Shown: positions 21,420 through 31,610 of the stretch, one piece after another
Layout of the letters: the number at the start of each line of letters is the position of its first letter
Position numbering within the stretch: the first letter of the stretch is position 1
Source: Candidula unifasciata
Taxonomy: Eukaryota; Mollusca; Gastropoda; Stylommatophora; Geomitridae
Direction: 5' to 3'
DNA length: 64,000 nt
NCBI GenBank assembly: GCA_905116865.2
Contig: CAJHNH020006668.1
Coordinates: 1,139,912 to 1,203,911 of the forward strand
Notes under the pieces: generated by a model
Seen by the model: only the letters and a program-made list of their open reading frames with translations
What the model was told of the DNA's origin: nothing
Database searches by the model: none
Made by a program: the position numbers and the translations under genes

Positions 21420-22000
21420 CTATTCGGCATAATCCACTAATCTAGCCGGTACGGTGTTGATGGCTACACGGTTATGACTATACAAGAACACTGACCTGAT
21501 CCACGATGCTGGTGATAGTGTGAGATGGCTAACAAGACCCGCTCGTATTAGGAAAAGTCTTCCACAATTACAGCATGGGATTCCAGGACAACTGTTGCCA
21601 TTACTTGTAATAAATGTGTTTATTCTCAGACACTCAGCTCTTATCGTTCCTTTAATCATTTCTTCCTTTACTCTCATTCGATTCCTGATATGCCCCCTAC
21701 ATGCAACCCAGTCCACATGGCATTTTGTTCTCACGAATCCACTTTAATACCTGTATCTTTCATGTCCCGCTTGCACACAACTTTACATTGTAGTAGAGGC
21801 CGGCCTCGACATCTTCTACCCGTCTGTAATTCAGCACAGAGAAAGTCCTTAGCGACTTTCCTAACCAAGATGTCACTTACATTCTGTTTGCGGTTTTTTG
21901 AGCTTTTGAACAACAGATCAACATCATGGCACACGGGTAGTAACCCATAAGTGCTTCGTTCTACTTCTAACTCAAGTCTGGGTCCAAAGAAGCTCAGCAC
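21420..22000 (-). mobile_element. LINE C-terminal remnant, family A-LINE (zinc-knuckle type)
   Basis: Minus frames give CRGRPLLQCKVVCKRDMKDT, GIKVDS, then after a frameshift AMWTG / HVDWVACRGHIRNRMRVKEE, and PCCNCGRLFLIRAGLVSHLT. The C-x2-C-GR-x-F-x-R-x-GL-x-SH pattern is characteristic of the C-terminal end of several non-LTR retrotransposon polyproteins. A frameshift and stops show it is dead. Diverged relatives at 35545-35690 (+) and 51719-51850 (-). Confidence 0.75.
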
Positions 22001-22139
22001 AGTGCACAGGTTCTATAGCACTGGCGAGGATCCTGAATAAATGGGGCAGATTTTTAACTCCAAATTTTTGCCCGGGCAGCGCTATTAGGCTACTCTTTTG
22101 GATTTCTAACTGCCAATGAATTTTTTACGCGCGCAACAA

Positions 22140-22292
22140 TGCACACGGGCGTCCGATCTCACTACCAAGAGATGAGGGGGAATTACTAGAAGTCCAAGTC
22201 CACGTGAAAAAATCCCAGCCCCTACCGGGGATGGAGTCCGGAACCTCTAACATTCGAGGCGAACACCGTGCAACGAGACCACGCAGCCCCAT
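22140..22292 (-). mobile_element. Probable tRNA-derived SINE
   Basis: Minus reading: ATGGGGCTGCGTGGTCTCGT, then GTTCGCCTCGAATGTTAGAG and GGTTCCGGACTCC, which resemble a tRNA 5' half and B box, followed by an unrelated body. Single copy in the window. Confidence 0.5.
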
Positions 22293-22345
22293 TATATCCT
22301 GTGCTCATCTTTGTGCTGGTCGGTCCTTGCCCATCTTTCCATGTA
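22290..22345 (-). mobile_element. Small LINE family C fragment
   Basis: ATATCCTGTGCTCATCTTTG, TGCTGGTCGGTCCTTGCCC corresponds to the GRPTRRWAQDI-coding part of 17826-18055. It abuts the SINE at 22292. Confidence 0.5.
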
Positions 22346-22439
22346 CAACTACACGATGAAAGGCCACACAAAGGCCAGAGAAGGATTCCAACTGACCGCC
22401 TAAATACTTCCACCGACATTACCGAGTGACCATTTTATA

Positions 22440-22532
22440 CTCGGCCAGCCGAGGGTTGGCATCGATGTGGTGTCGAACCCAAGAACTTCGGATAGGCAGG
22501 CTAGTTTCTAGCCACTGCGCTTCCACGACTTG
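22440..22532 (-). mobile_element. tRNA-like SINE head
   Basis: On the minus strand, GCGCAGTGGCTAGAAACTAG and GGGTTCGACACC are spaced as A and B boxes. There is no intact acceptor-stem pairing, so it is not called a tRNA gene. Confidence 0.45.
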
Positions 22533-23332
22533 CAGATTAAAGGAAAATACTATCTGATTATTTAGTCATTTCAGTCAGTTCATTTTTTAGATCTTTTCAG
22601 ACGACTAAAGAAAACAGACGCGTTGCATTTAAATAAGATGTCCAATGGACACTTAGTAAAGTCTATACCAGTCGCGAAAAAAGTACTATGTTTCCGAGAC
22701 TAATAGCTAATTACAAATCGAATGAGTTCTCCATCTTGAGAGACGCCTTTGAAGTCGCCACAGTAACTAGAAAATAACATACACTGACGGTGCCACAGGA
22801 AAGAAGACAAATTAATTAAACAGCATCAACGTAATCTCTCGTGTTCTTGTACTATCTAGTTTCAATTTCAATTTCCCAACGAGATCACAGATGTCGGCTT
22901 CCTTCGTTGGTCCGAGATGATACAGAGTGTGGCCGCAGGGGGGTCAAGGGGAACCTCACTAATTGGATGGCATCATCCAAGATCAAGAGATTCTCACGAC
23001 TGAAAGCCAACTACTGTACACTATAAGACTTGCAGGTTGTCAAGCGCTACAGATTTCCTTGGCTAGAATCTATGGCTAAAGGGTTATGAGCCCAGTTTTA
23101 TAATTATGACATTCTGGGTTGTGTTCAGCCGCAGTCCGGTTTGATTTCCACAGCGGTATGAGTGTAGTCTATTTAGGGAGTGATGACAAACTTTCTCTAC
23201 TTCTGCCTTTCTAAGCCCCAATGGAGCCTCATAGGCCCTCAACCAACTCATCTTAGGTCATTCTGTCTTTCGCTATCGCATGCAGCTCTCCCCCATCTTA
23301 TTACTCCACTCTCTTGCTCCCTTCTCCATGTG
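22533..23332. other. No gene seen
   Basis: A possible tRNA-like scrap near 23115-23155 (GGTTTGATTTCC). Otherwise unrecognised. Confidence 0.35.
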
Positions 23333-23381
23333 TTGGCAAACTACTGAACCTAAAATTGCCTAGAAAAGCCACAACCAGCCA
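23333..23381 (+). mobile_element. SINE family A central-domain fragment
   Basis: TTGGCAAACTACTGAACCTA, then TTGCCTAGAAAAGCCACAAC: the conserved central domain in plus orientation, truncated on both sides. Confidence 0.65.
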
Positions 23382-23419
23382 AGAAATGCGACGCCTTTGA
23401 GGAGGATATGCACCTATTT

Positions 23420-23605
23420 TTCTCGGTGTTCACCGGCTGTAAACTCCGGCGGAAAACCCTGGCTGTTCGTCCACTTCTGGACTGATCCTGCTTTAGAACT
23501 TTCGTTTTACAGATGTGGTTTACTTGTACACAGACTGCTGGTTCCTGGACTCTCAAGCAGATGTACTCCGACTTCAAAGGGAAAATACCCAATTAGTCGC
23601 TTGCT
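23420..23605 (-). mobile_element. Family D retroposon fragment
   Basis: The complement carries the phrases from GTTCACCGGCTGTAAACTCC to CCCAATTAGTCG. The start side is absent. Confidence 0.75.
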
Positions 23606-23644
23606 GGAGGGACAAAACAAGGGGTGGGGGGAGGGGGGTCAGAT

Positions 23645-23850
23645 TACCTGATGTGGCTTACCTGTGTATATGGACTGCTGGTTTCTCGCCACTCAGGCAG
23701 ATGCATTCAGACGTCAAGAGGAAATCCTGAACTATTTGCCTCTAACAACATACTTATTAGGGAAGCAGTGGATCTACCCCCCCCCCCCCTCTCTCTCTCT
23801 CTCCCATACATACCAATAGGGCTCCGGAATCCACCCCACACTGGGGAGAT
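23645..23850 (-). mobile_element. Family D retroposon fragment with C/CT insertion
   Basis: A second adjacent copy lacking the tail half. It retains GGCAGATGCATTCAGACG and, after a C12-(CT)n run near 23778-23803, GGGCTCCGGAATCCACCCCA. Together with 23420-23605 the two pieces may be one duplicated insertion or two separate ones. Confidence 0.7.
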
Positions 23851-24751
23851 ATACAACTAACTCTGACATTTCCCTTGAGGTGGTTCTGACATCTGGCCGT
23901 GTCAGCCCAACGATGAAGGCGATTTAGAGACGAAATCTGCGACAATAGTAATAGCAATGTATACAACACATGAGAATCACTACCGACGGTCAACCTATAG
24001 ACCGTGCTGATGTTATTAATGCCCTCTGAGAAATGGGAAGGCTGGCGGACTTTGAGGGCAGTAAATCCACATCACTCAAGAGAATGATAGACTTGGGAGT
24101 TGAGATCAGCATTGAAACAAAACACACACAAAAACGAGAAGCACACCAGAAGATTTGGTAATCAACACAGAACTGGTACTATAAGCCACCGGACGCTGGG
24201 TTTTCATACTGCATAAGTAGGAGAAGAGAGGGTATTTGGGATCTGTTTTTCTCTGACTGAAATACAACAGTGTATTAAAACCTAACAATCACGTAGACAC
24301 ACACACACAGCGCAAGAGAGAGAGTGTGTGTGAGAGAGAGAGAGAGAGAGAGTGAAAGACAGAAACCATATAGAGAGAAAAAAAAAAAGAGAGTGAAAGG
24401 GAGAAAAAGAGAGAGTCAATCTTCAAGAACAGAATTATCATTAACGCATCATTCTAGATGTCCCATATACCCAAGCTTTTCTCAATTCCTGATGTGTCGG
24501 TCAGTTGCTACCTTAAACCTCTAAATTCCCTTTGTCCCGTTAACTCCCTCTGTCACAAAAGACTGTTTTCGAGCAGTGTAAATCGAAGCCTCCAGATTTT
24601 AAAAATAAAAGCGGGCGTGCATATAATCAATGAGTTAAAAGTTGGCTGAACAAGTTAAAGAAAAATCCCTGTGGCGCCAACCTGCCAGATAATCACACGC
24701 GCCCAAGTTTCACATAAAAGGAGGGAAAAAAACTTGACTACAGGACATGGC
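23851..24751. other. No gene; GA/GT-rich simple repeat at 24300-24415
   Basis: The rest is unrecognised. Confidence 0.4.
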
Positions 24752-24982
24752 AGAACTAACCCCAACAATTTTTGGCTAGTGTGGTTTTGTGTGTGTGGCA
24801 AATTTACGTTCAGTAGTTTGCCATTGCCTTCTAAACGGTCAGCTCTCGGTAGCACTGTCAAAACCAACACAAGACGGTCTTCCGCCAAGTCACCTGCACC
24901 TGGGATCGAACCCCGCACCTTGGCCTTGCGAAGCGTGTTCGCGATGCCCAAGCGAGGATGCCCACACTTGTCTACAGACACT
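24752..24982 (-). mobile_element. SINE family A2
   Basis: Nearly the same as 7931-8172, with B box GGTTCGATCCC on the minus strand and the same short 3' end. A GT-rich insertion replaces the G/T run of the other copy. Target duplication not clear. Confidence 0.85.
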
Positions 24983-25267
24983 TGACATTTTCCACCGGTT
25001 CGTCAAACAACCTGGCAAACAATCCGCCAGAAAAAAACAGGAACTAACAAACACCACAGTTCCCCATTGTTTAGCACGGGATTAAGGAATGGCTGTATCA
25101 GAAACTGCGGAAAAGGAACTACTGAAGGTCGAACTAGGTCATCCCTTTTGTTCTCAAAACACAAACACACCAGACTTGACCTGTTGCCGAGATCAAAATA
25201 GTTACAGGTCCCTCGCCAGACATTCTTGGCCTCTTCACTAAGAACATGGTGGTTGGCACGCTCGTAT

Positions 25268-25425
25268 GGTTTGCAGCTAGCCTGTGATATATGCGTCTTT
25301 CTGCCCAAAACATCATATTTCAGCAAAATTTAATTAGTCGCCTTTTACGACATGTTTCTTAAGGGCTGTTGGTCTATTCCTTTCTTCCCTAAAATGAGAC
25401 CCCGAATTCCACACGCAGATTTGGT
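25268..25425 (-). mobile_element. Family D2 repeat
   Basis: Shares GGTTTGCAGCTAGCCTGTGA, TTTCTGCCCAA and TTTTACGACATGTTTCTTAA with the other D2 copies. Confidence 0.55.
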
Positions 25426-25539
25426 CTGTTCTCGGACAAGAAGCCGAATTTCTGGCAACAAAAGCACAGCTTAATAACTTACAGGAGATGATTTAACAAT
25501 AACATGTTCACTATTGGCAAACATTAGATTATAAAGGGG

Positions 25540-25640
25540 AGAAAGATGGAGATGGCTCGGACATGAAAAGTACCTCATCAAACTCTGCCAACGGCAGCTC
25601 TCCGGCAGACAGTTTTTAAAAGGAGTAGAAAATTATAGGG
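25540..25640 (+). mobile_element. LINE fragment (RT thumb region)
   Basis: The translated phrase RWRWLGHEKYLIKLCQRQ resembles the common RL-WLGHVLRM segment of non-LTR retrotransposons. Short and isolated. Confidence 0.4.
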
Positions 25641-25689
25641 AAGAGAAAAAGTTGGTAAGAAACAACAAATAGTTTATGTTAGCTTTACA

Positions 25690-25790
25690 AAATCGATCGC
25701 AATAAACAATCAAAGGACGTTGCGGCGATTAGCCTTCATCAGCACATAAAGGACAACACAGTACACATACACAAATATGCTCTAACTATG
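25690..25790 (-). mobile_element. Penelope-like relic, hammerhead-like core, copy 2
   Basis: The minus strand from about 25745 reads CTGATGA, AGGCTAATCGCC, GCAACGTCC. It shares the GCAA variant with the copy at 10711-10760, suggesting descent from one subfamily rather than independent decay. Confidence 0.45.
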
Positions 25791-26069
25791 AAGTGACTAC
25801 ATGGGACTCTAATGTATAAAATAAATGATACTCATCTGTGTCCCTGGCGAAAAAACTTCGTAGAATAAAATGACGGTCAGCCTATATATCTCGAAAGCGA
25901 AAAAAAGGGTGGATTAGACGCCAACAGCGTACACTGAGTGTCTAAGAAGGGAGAGAGGGGTTGGCCTATAGGGCGTAACCGGGGTTGGGTTGTGGGGATG
26001 ACATTAGTCCATCCGCATGGAATAAAAGTGGTGCCTGTGCTTGCAAACAAATATCAGCAGACAGACCGA

Positions 26070-26084
26070 CAGATAGATAGATAA

Positions 26085-26153
<69 letters not shown>
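26070..26153. repeat. (GATA)n microsatellite
   Basis: About 20 GATA units; the same motif class as the giant (CTAT)n tract, on the other strand. Confidence 0.97.
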
Positions 26154-26154
<1 letters not shown>

Positions 26155-26158
26155 CCAC

Positions 26159-26275
26159 AAGATGTCATACATGACTCGCTGGCCAGTCATCCATTCCGTG
26201 GGATCCTCTGCAGCAATCCAGCTATTGAGGCCAGTGTTCTCCGATCCGTAAGCCGCAGACAAGTCCAGGTGGGCA
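26159..26275 (-). CDS. Candidate isolated internal exon, possible F5/8C-like segment
   Basis: On the minus strand a T-rich stretch (TTTTTTTGTTTAG) precedes an open segment translating to AHLDLSAAYGSENTGLNSWI and continuing AAEDPTEWMTGQRVMYDIL. A possible GT donor follows at 26157-26158 (CTT/GTGGAT, weak). The segment is about 54% G+C, against AT-rich flanks, and has no stop. The GSENTGLNSWIAAEDPTEW phrase has a faint likeness to discoidin (F5/8 type C) domains, where LNS, W and EW are often seen, but the usual downstream Q-x-D-L is missing. Partner exons were not found. It could be a chance open segment or an unidentified transposon piece. Confidence 0.27.
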
Positions 26276-26519
26276 CTAAACAAAAAAACATACCTTAACA
26301 TGAATCGGGTAAGGGTAGGTAGTTTTTCCCCTTTCAGTATTGCAGTCTGTAGAATGAGAATCAATGGTGAGAACGGTAAGGATGAGAATCTTAGGTATCA
26401 GATCAAAAGATGTTGCATCAGCTGAAAATTTTAATCCTGTAGCATCGGATTCAACAACAAAAAACTGCTAGCTACGTTAGTTTTTGTTCCTGTGTTGGTC
26501 AGCTGTCAGATGAGCCGCG

Positions 26520-26570
26520 AATTTCCCCTGTTCTGGTGGACCGCGGGTATAAACAGGCTGAGGAACACTG
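26520..26570 (-). mobile_element. hAT-type terminus (fragment)
   Basis: GGACCGCGGGTATAAACAGG, then GAGGAACACTG: reverse complement starts CAGTGTTCCTCAGCC, the style of hAT MITEs that carry a GTCCGCGG motif. The left end was not located. Confidence 0.4.
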
Positions 26571-26574
26571 ATTT

Positions 26575-26845
26575 AGACGTGCAATCATTGCCCGGTTATT
26601 TCGACAATTATTACTAAGCTACTAGCGCAACTATTACAAAGCTATTCAGAAAAGCATTTTTAGGCTACATGTGCAATCAATGCCACATTATTTAGACGAT
26701 CATTACTAAGTCATTTTAACGATCATTACAGTGCTATAATGGCAATCTTTTCTGAGCTATACCGACATCCACTACTGGGCTATATTGGCAACCATTACTG
26801 GATATATTGGCAACCATTACTGGGCTATATTGGCTTTCATTAAGG
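26575..26845. repeat. Degenerate short tandem repeats
   Basis: Two or three diverged units around GCAATCATTGCC/CATTATTTAGACGATCATTA, passing into a 23-bp unit TACTGGGCTATATTGGCAACCAT in three copies near 26765-26835. Confidence 0.7.
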
Positions 26846-28199
26846 AACCCCATTGGACAATATAGAGGACAATTACTGCTACATACAGCGACTCTGATAA
26901 CATTTTTCTTCACGCTTAATACACCACATTCCACTTTGAAAGCCGCAGTTCAACAGTACAGCACAGAAGCAACTACAGGCAATTTAAGCAGGAGGATTAA
27001 TATCTGAATATGGTGTCTGCATTTTAAAACAGCTACGGGTTAACATAACTGACTATTACCTTCATACTTAAGTACCCTGACATACACACAATAAACACGG
27101 AGCGGTATACACATGTAAAGCTATAATCACAATAGGAACATGGCAGTATAACAATCTTGCATTGTACAACAGACACAAGCATTATTCAGCTGTTGGGCTT
27201 TGACATTCTCAAATAGTACATTTTTCATGAGGGTAAGCCGCTCCAAAGTCACAAAGGTCGAGAACAAATCTTGCTTTTCCGCTTGGGAACCGAAGCCCGG
27301 AACGATTGATTCGGTAAGACTAACGTGACTGAATGATGAATTAAGAATCGACATCACAGCACTCTAGACACTAACATATCAGCTCAGTCCCCATCTTCAA
27401 CAGCAAGCAAAGAGTTCCGATTTCGATAGTACCAGTAACCGTTTGATTGTATATCTGTCTCATCCTTCCCCTGAGTGTTGAGCGTCGGCCAGATTCGCTG
27501 ATAACTCCTCCCAGAGCCATTCTCCTCAGACCGTAATGATCCATCTGCACCTCCGCACTGTTCACCCGTTCCTAAAGGTCCCTCACAAAATCTAACGTGA
27601 CACTGCATTCCCGAATTTCCCTTACAGAAAAATATGACAGGTCATCGCATCTCGGAAATACTGTAGGTGACCATCCGTGTGTCTTTAGAGGAAGCAAAGA
27701 AGGTTAAGTGTTGTATATTATGCGCATGGTAAGGGGTGTTTAAGGATGCTGGGTTACCCCATCCTGCAGAAAGCTGTCGCTGCAAAATCCAACAACGAAC
27801 AGGTCAAAAAGAAATAGAAAAGCTTGACAAAAGTTTGTGCAAGACCTCTGCCGCCATGAGAGATAAAGCGCAGAAAGCGGGAGAAAATATATGCAGACAT
27901 GCCTAACCCCTTCCCACCCTGCTCCAAACTACTGTAACTATCATCTATAAAACGTAAAGCAAGAGAAAGACCCATATAATGTCAGTGACATGTGGACAAT
28001 AAGGGCTAGACCCATATTCTGTATAGGCCAATGGGTACTAGGCGGGTGATGTGGTCAATAAGTTAATAATAAAACAAAGGAATACAGAACAGCATTTACA
28101 AACCACAATATGCTAGAGGTGCCAAAGATGGACATTATCAAAACTTCAAATAAATAAAATAAATAAGTCTTCGATAAGATGCCAGAGGTAGGCTACAAA
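26846..28199. other. No gene; possible SINE E scrap at 27965-28050
   Basis: GGCCAATGGGTACTAGGCGG, GTGATGTGGTCAATAAG resembles the inner part of SINE E. The 60-76-codon frames in 27.1-28.0 kb are unrecognised. Confidence 0.4.
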
Positions 28200-28500
28200 C
28201 TGAACTAAACAATCATCATCTTCATCCTCCTGCTATCGTGCAATCCATATCCTCTCGTGTACCATACAGTTTTGTCTTCAGTGTGGTTGGAACAGGCCAG
28301 ATTGCGTCTCTGTTGTCCGCACACAGTTGACAGTGCTGGAGCACATGCTCAGCATTTTCGGGTGCCACGCTGCAGGGACACGTCTCCGTATTTCCTACAC
28401 CGAAAAATTTGAACATATGTTGACGAAATCTGTTGTGCCCAGTCCTTAGTCTGAATATGATACACTGTCCCTCTCTAGAGAGGCGATGAAGTGAGTCTTA
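28200..28500 (-). mobile_element. LINE C-terminal remnant (I/RNase H-type), CCHC-like tail
   Basis: Minus frames give FRLRTGHNRFRQHMFKFFGV, then GNTETCPCSVAPENAEHVLQ and HCQLCADNRDAIWP. C-x-C, then H-x3-HC near LLQHC-type motif, is typical of the last domain of LINE polyproteins that carry RNase H. It ends in a TGATGATT-type tail at 28210-28220. Probably the same element type as 38598-39675, which lacks this end. Confidence 0.7.
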
Positions 28501-28539
28501 GTGAGAAAAACTTTTGTGGGTATCCAGCTACCTTCATGA

Positions 28540-29015
28540 TAGCTAATGTTACCAATAAACATTTGCTGAGCTGAATAGAACCGGTCAAGTGTTACCAATA
28601 AACATTTGGTAAGCTGCATGGAACTGGTTAAGTGTTACCAATAAACATTTGGTAAGCTGCATGGAACTGGTCAAGTGTTACCAATAAACATTTGGTAAGC
28701 TGCATGGAACTGGTCAAATGTTACCAATAAACATTTGCTGAGCTGAATAGAACCGGTCAAGTGTTACCAATAAACATTTGGTAAGCTGCTTGGAACTGGT
28801 CAAGTGTTACCAATAAACATTCGGTGAGCTGCATGGAACCAGTCAAGTGTTACCAATAAACATTTGGTGAGCTGCATAGAACTGGTCAAGTGTTACCAAT
28901 AAACATTTGGTGAGCTGCATGGAACCAGTCAAGTGTTACCAATAAACATTTGGTGAGCTGCATGGAACCAGTCAAGTGTTACCAATAAACATTTGTTGAG
29001 CTGCATGGAACTTAA
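28540..29015. repeat. Minisatellite, 43-bp unit, 11 copies
   Basis: Unit GTGTTACCAATAAACATTTG, GTAAGCTGCATGGAACTGG, TCAA. Variants (GAATAGAACCGG; GGTGAGCTGCATGGAACCAG) are clustered, indicating local duplication of blocks. Confidence 0.95.
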
Positions 29016-29257
29016 TCAGGGCGCTGTCTCAACAACTGTATAGGCTTCCCAGTAAAACAGTGCACTAGGTGCTGCCTACACAAAAACTCATTAACAAATG
29101 TCAATCACTCATAAAATAAACTTATGTTTATTGGTGCCTCCAACAACAAAAATCTGTGTTTTGATATAAAAACACCAATTACAGCAAAGACTGAATCAAT
29201 AAGAAAAACGTCTTGGCAATAAAAAGCTTCTTTGAATCTAAACAGAAAACAATTTAA

Positions 29258-29395
29258 CACAGATGCACTCCGGCATCGAAGGAAACGTCCCTAATAAGTC
29301 AACAAGCTTTTTAGGGAAGCAATGGGTTTATTTTTATTTTCCCCTTTCACAATGGGGCCTCAGAACCCACACTGGGGCCTCAGAACCCACACTGG
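29258..29395 (-). mobile_element. Family D retroposon, start half only
   Basis: Contains CAGATGCACTCCGGCATCGA and ends CACAATGGGGCCTCAGAACC-CACACTGGG; the last 20 bp are directly duplicated (GGGGCCTCAGAACCCACACT twice, 29354-29393). Confidence 0.7.
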
Positions 29396-29877
29396 GAGAA
29401 GACAAGGATAACACAAACTTAAGTGGTGAATGAACATTTCAAGATCAACCTAAATTACTTGTATATGTCATATCTCTTACACAATTCATTCAATAAAACA
29501 TTCCCAGCACTTATGACCTAATGGTAGAAAGGCAAAATGATAACCCTCGAAGCAGTCAAAATAAAAGTAATCAGATAACAGACACCAAAGGTGTGATTTT
29601 AACAATAACGTCCCCATACCAGGCCGTGTCATTTTAATTTAAGCTGATGTGATGACACCTAGTCACTTTAGTTTTGAAATATGGCTTCCTCTTCATACCA
29701 CATATATAGGCATATGAAAAGAGGAGATGTGACATACAATAAATCTCCCCCACACCTTTATATAAAGACTCCAGTTAAACAGCCTACTGCATAAGAGCTA
29801 AGCCAAATAATTAACTCTTATCCACAAGACCATGAATAGATAACAAGTAAAAAACTTTCCCATGCCTTCATGTACAC
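29396..29877. other. No gene seen
   Basis: AT-rich spacer. Confidence 0.35.
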
Positions 29878-30390
29878 CTTAACTGTATAAACCAATGGGC
29901 TCTCAGTGGGTGATGTAGTCAACATCTAGCCAGCCACCTTTACTTCCTATGACTTTACATGGTACCCCCCGTGTGGGTTCCGGGGCCCCATTGTGGGGAA
30001 AACAAGAATAGACCCACTGCCTCCCCAAAAGCATGTCGTAAGAGTCGACTAATTGGGGAGATTCCTTTGAAGCCGGAGTGCATCTGCGGGAGAGGCAAGG
30101 AACCAACAGTCTGTATTCAAGAGAATGAGATCTGTAAAACTGATGCATACGCAACACTCAGGTTCTGGAGCAGGACTGCAGTTCAGAACTTTCCGCCAGA
30201 GTGTACAGCTGGTGAACGCGAAGAAGAAGAAGAACATGGTACCCATTTAGGGCTGAGTAGACCTAGGAGCCAAGGTCATTTTTGAAACGAAAAAAACAAG
30301 TCTGGCTCCATTCAGATTTGAACTCATGACCTTCCGATCTGCAGGTGAGCACCTGGCAGACGTACCACAGCGGCTCCTAATGCATAGATA
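29878..30390 (-). mobile_element. SINE family E, split by a family D insertion
   Basis: The right half (30234-30390) on the minus strand is tRNA-like, TAGGAGCCGCTGTGGTACG with a GAGTTCAAATC B box, and continues to GGGTACC. The left half (29878-29967) continues the same element as in 39682-39940 (GGAAGTAAAGGTGGC, TGGCTAGATGTTGACTACA). The interruption is exactly at the family D insertion, with ACATGGTACCC on both sides. Confidence 0.8.
29968..30233 (+). mobile_element. Family D retroposon, complete, perfect 11-bp target duplication
   Basis: Starts CCGTGTGGGTTCCGGGGCCC and ends TGAACGC followed by four GAA. ACATGGTACCC occurs at 29957-29967 and 30234-30244. This copy defines the family: about 266 bp, no open frame conserved by selection, and a short (GAA) tail. 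It is most likely a SINE-like non-autonomous retroposon mobilised by a LINE that uses GAA tails. LINE B is a candidate partner by tail type only. Confidence 0.9.
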
Positions 30391-31555
30391 TATAAATCTG
30401 AAAAAGTGTTTAAAAGCAATACGACTGCCTTTATTGTGCCGGGTACTATCTCACTTGGCTGTGTCTATTACTGCAAAGCAGATGTTCCTCTAAAGACAGT
30501 GTCGAACAAAGAACAAGACTGTAGTGCTACAGGACCCACAAGGAAATCAGAAACACCTGACACACAAATTAAACAGTAGAGTTTGAACCCAAACCTATGA
30601 CCATCTGAAGAAAGGCAAAGCTCAACCCTTTCCTCACCAAGATCTACTACTACTACTACCACCACCACCACCACTAGACACACACACACACTTGTTTGTG
30701 TGTATACACACAATCATGTATGTGTGATACACATATTAACATACATACTTCAAAACTAAAGCACAATGTATGTCCCTGGTGAAGCGACATTAATTCTTGA
30801 TCATTTATATTTACTTCTATAACAAAGCTCTAAATTAATGATCCTAGCAAACTACTGAACTCTTTCTACTCTGTACAAGCACCATCTAATGAATGTTGGT
30901 AGGTTAGTCATTGTTTTATCCATTTCCCATGTTTCTGTACCCCCACAGCAATACCAATTTAGTATAATGTTTAATTTCTTCCATTTCCACAGATTTTCTA
31001 GATCTTTCAAACTTTGCTTTGTCTTTTTTATATTTATATTGCTGTCTCTTTTTATTCTTCCATCGTTATTTAATTACTTCCTAAACTAATGTATACCTCT
31101 CGATCTTGAAGCAACTTCGGCTATCTTCCGAATAACAGTCCCAAATTATCGAGGCAGTAAATATACCCTAACAGGGCCTCGGTCACGTGTCAATAAATTC
31201 AACTGAAATGCGAATAGTTTCTTCGATATATTGTCTCTCTTTTATGGCCGCCGGAAGCTCACCGTAGTCACTGACTACCAGGGTAACTTCAAATGTACGA
31301 TAAAGATGAGATACAGCGAAATATGCCTGGCAATAAATTGTGCAATGTATTGTTTGTATCCGCATTATTTAAATTCATTACGGGAAAACATTGTTTTGAA
31401 TACATCACATTAGTCATTATGGGTCTAAAAATCAGTATAGTCTATAGAGGCAATCCTATGGGATGCAATCTATTGTTTGTTTACAGCGACCGAAGGGACA
31501 TAATCCACTGTTTGTCTACGTTCGCATAATAATGTTCTATATCATTTAATACGGC
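30391..31555. other. No gene; short (ACC)n and (CA)n near 30645-30720
   Basis: AT-rich, no recognised element. Confidence 0.4.
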
Positions 31556-31610
31556 TTCAGGTTAGGGTTTAGATTAGGGTTAGCCCTGTCTCTAACCCTA
31601 ACTTTAAACA
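31556..31610. repeat. Short telomere-like motifs in inverted arrangement
   Basis: GGTTAGGGTTTAGATTAGGG to the left, then CTCTAACCCTAAC on the right. The two arms are complementary and can form a hairpin around CCCTGT. Surrounding sequence (about 31440-31720) has partial inverted similarity (CCTATGGGA/TCCCATAGG; ATCTATTGT/ACAATAGAT), suggesting a decayed foldback element. Confidence 0.55.

Noticed and set aside
22440..22532. tRNA gene candidates (also near 19560, 30300 and 47750)
   Set aside because: A/B boxes are present but acceptor and anticodon stems do not pair, and bodies continue as SINEs.
28540..29015. Regular direct repeats resembling a CRISPR array
   Set aside because: Units are contiguous without unique spacers, in a eukaryotic context; it is a 43-bp minisatellite.
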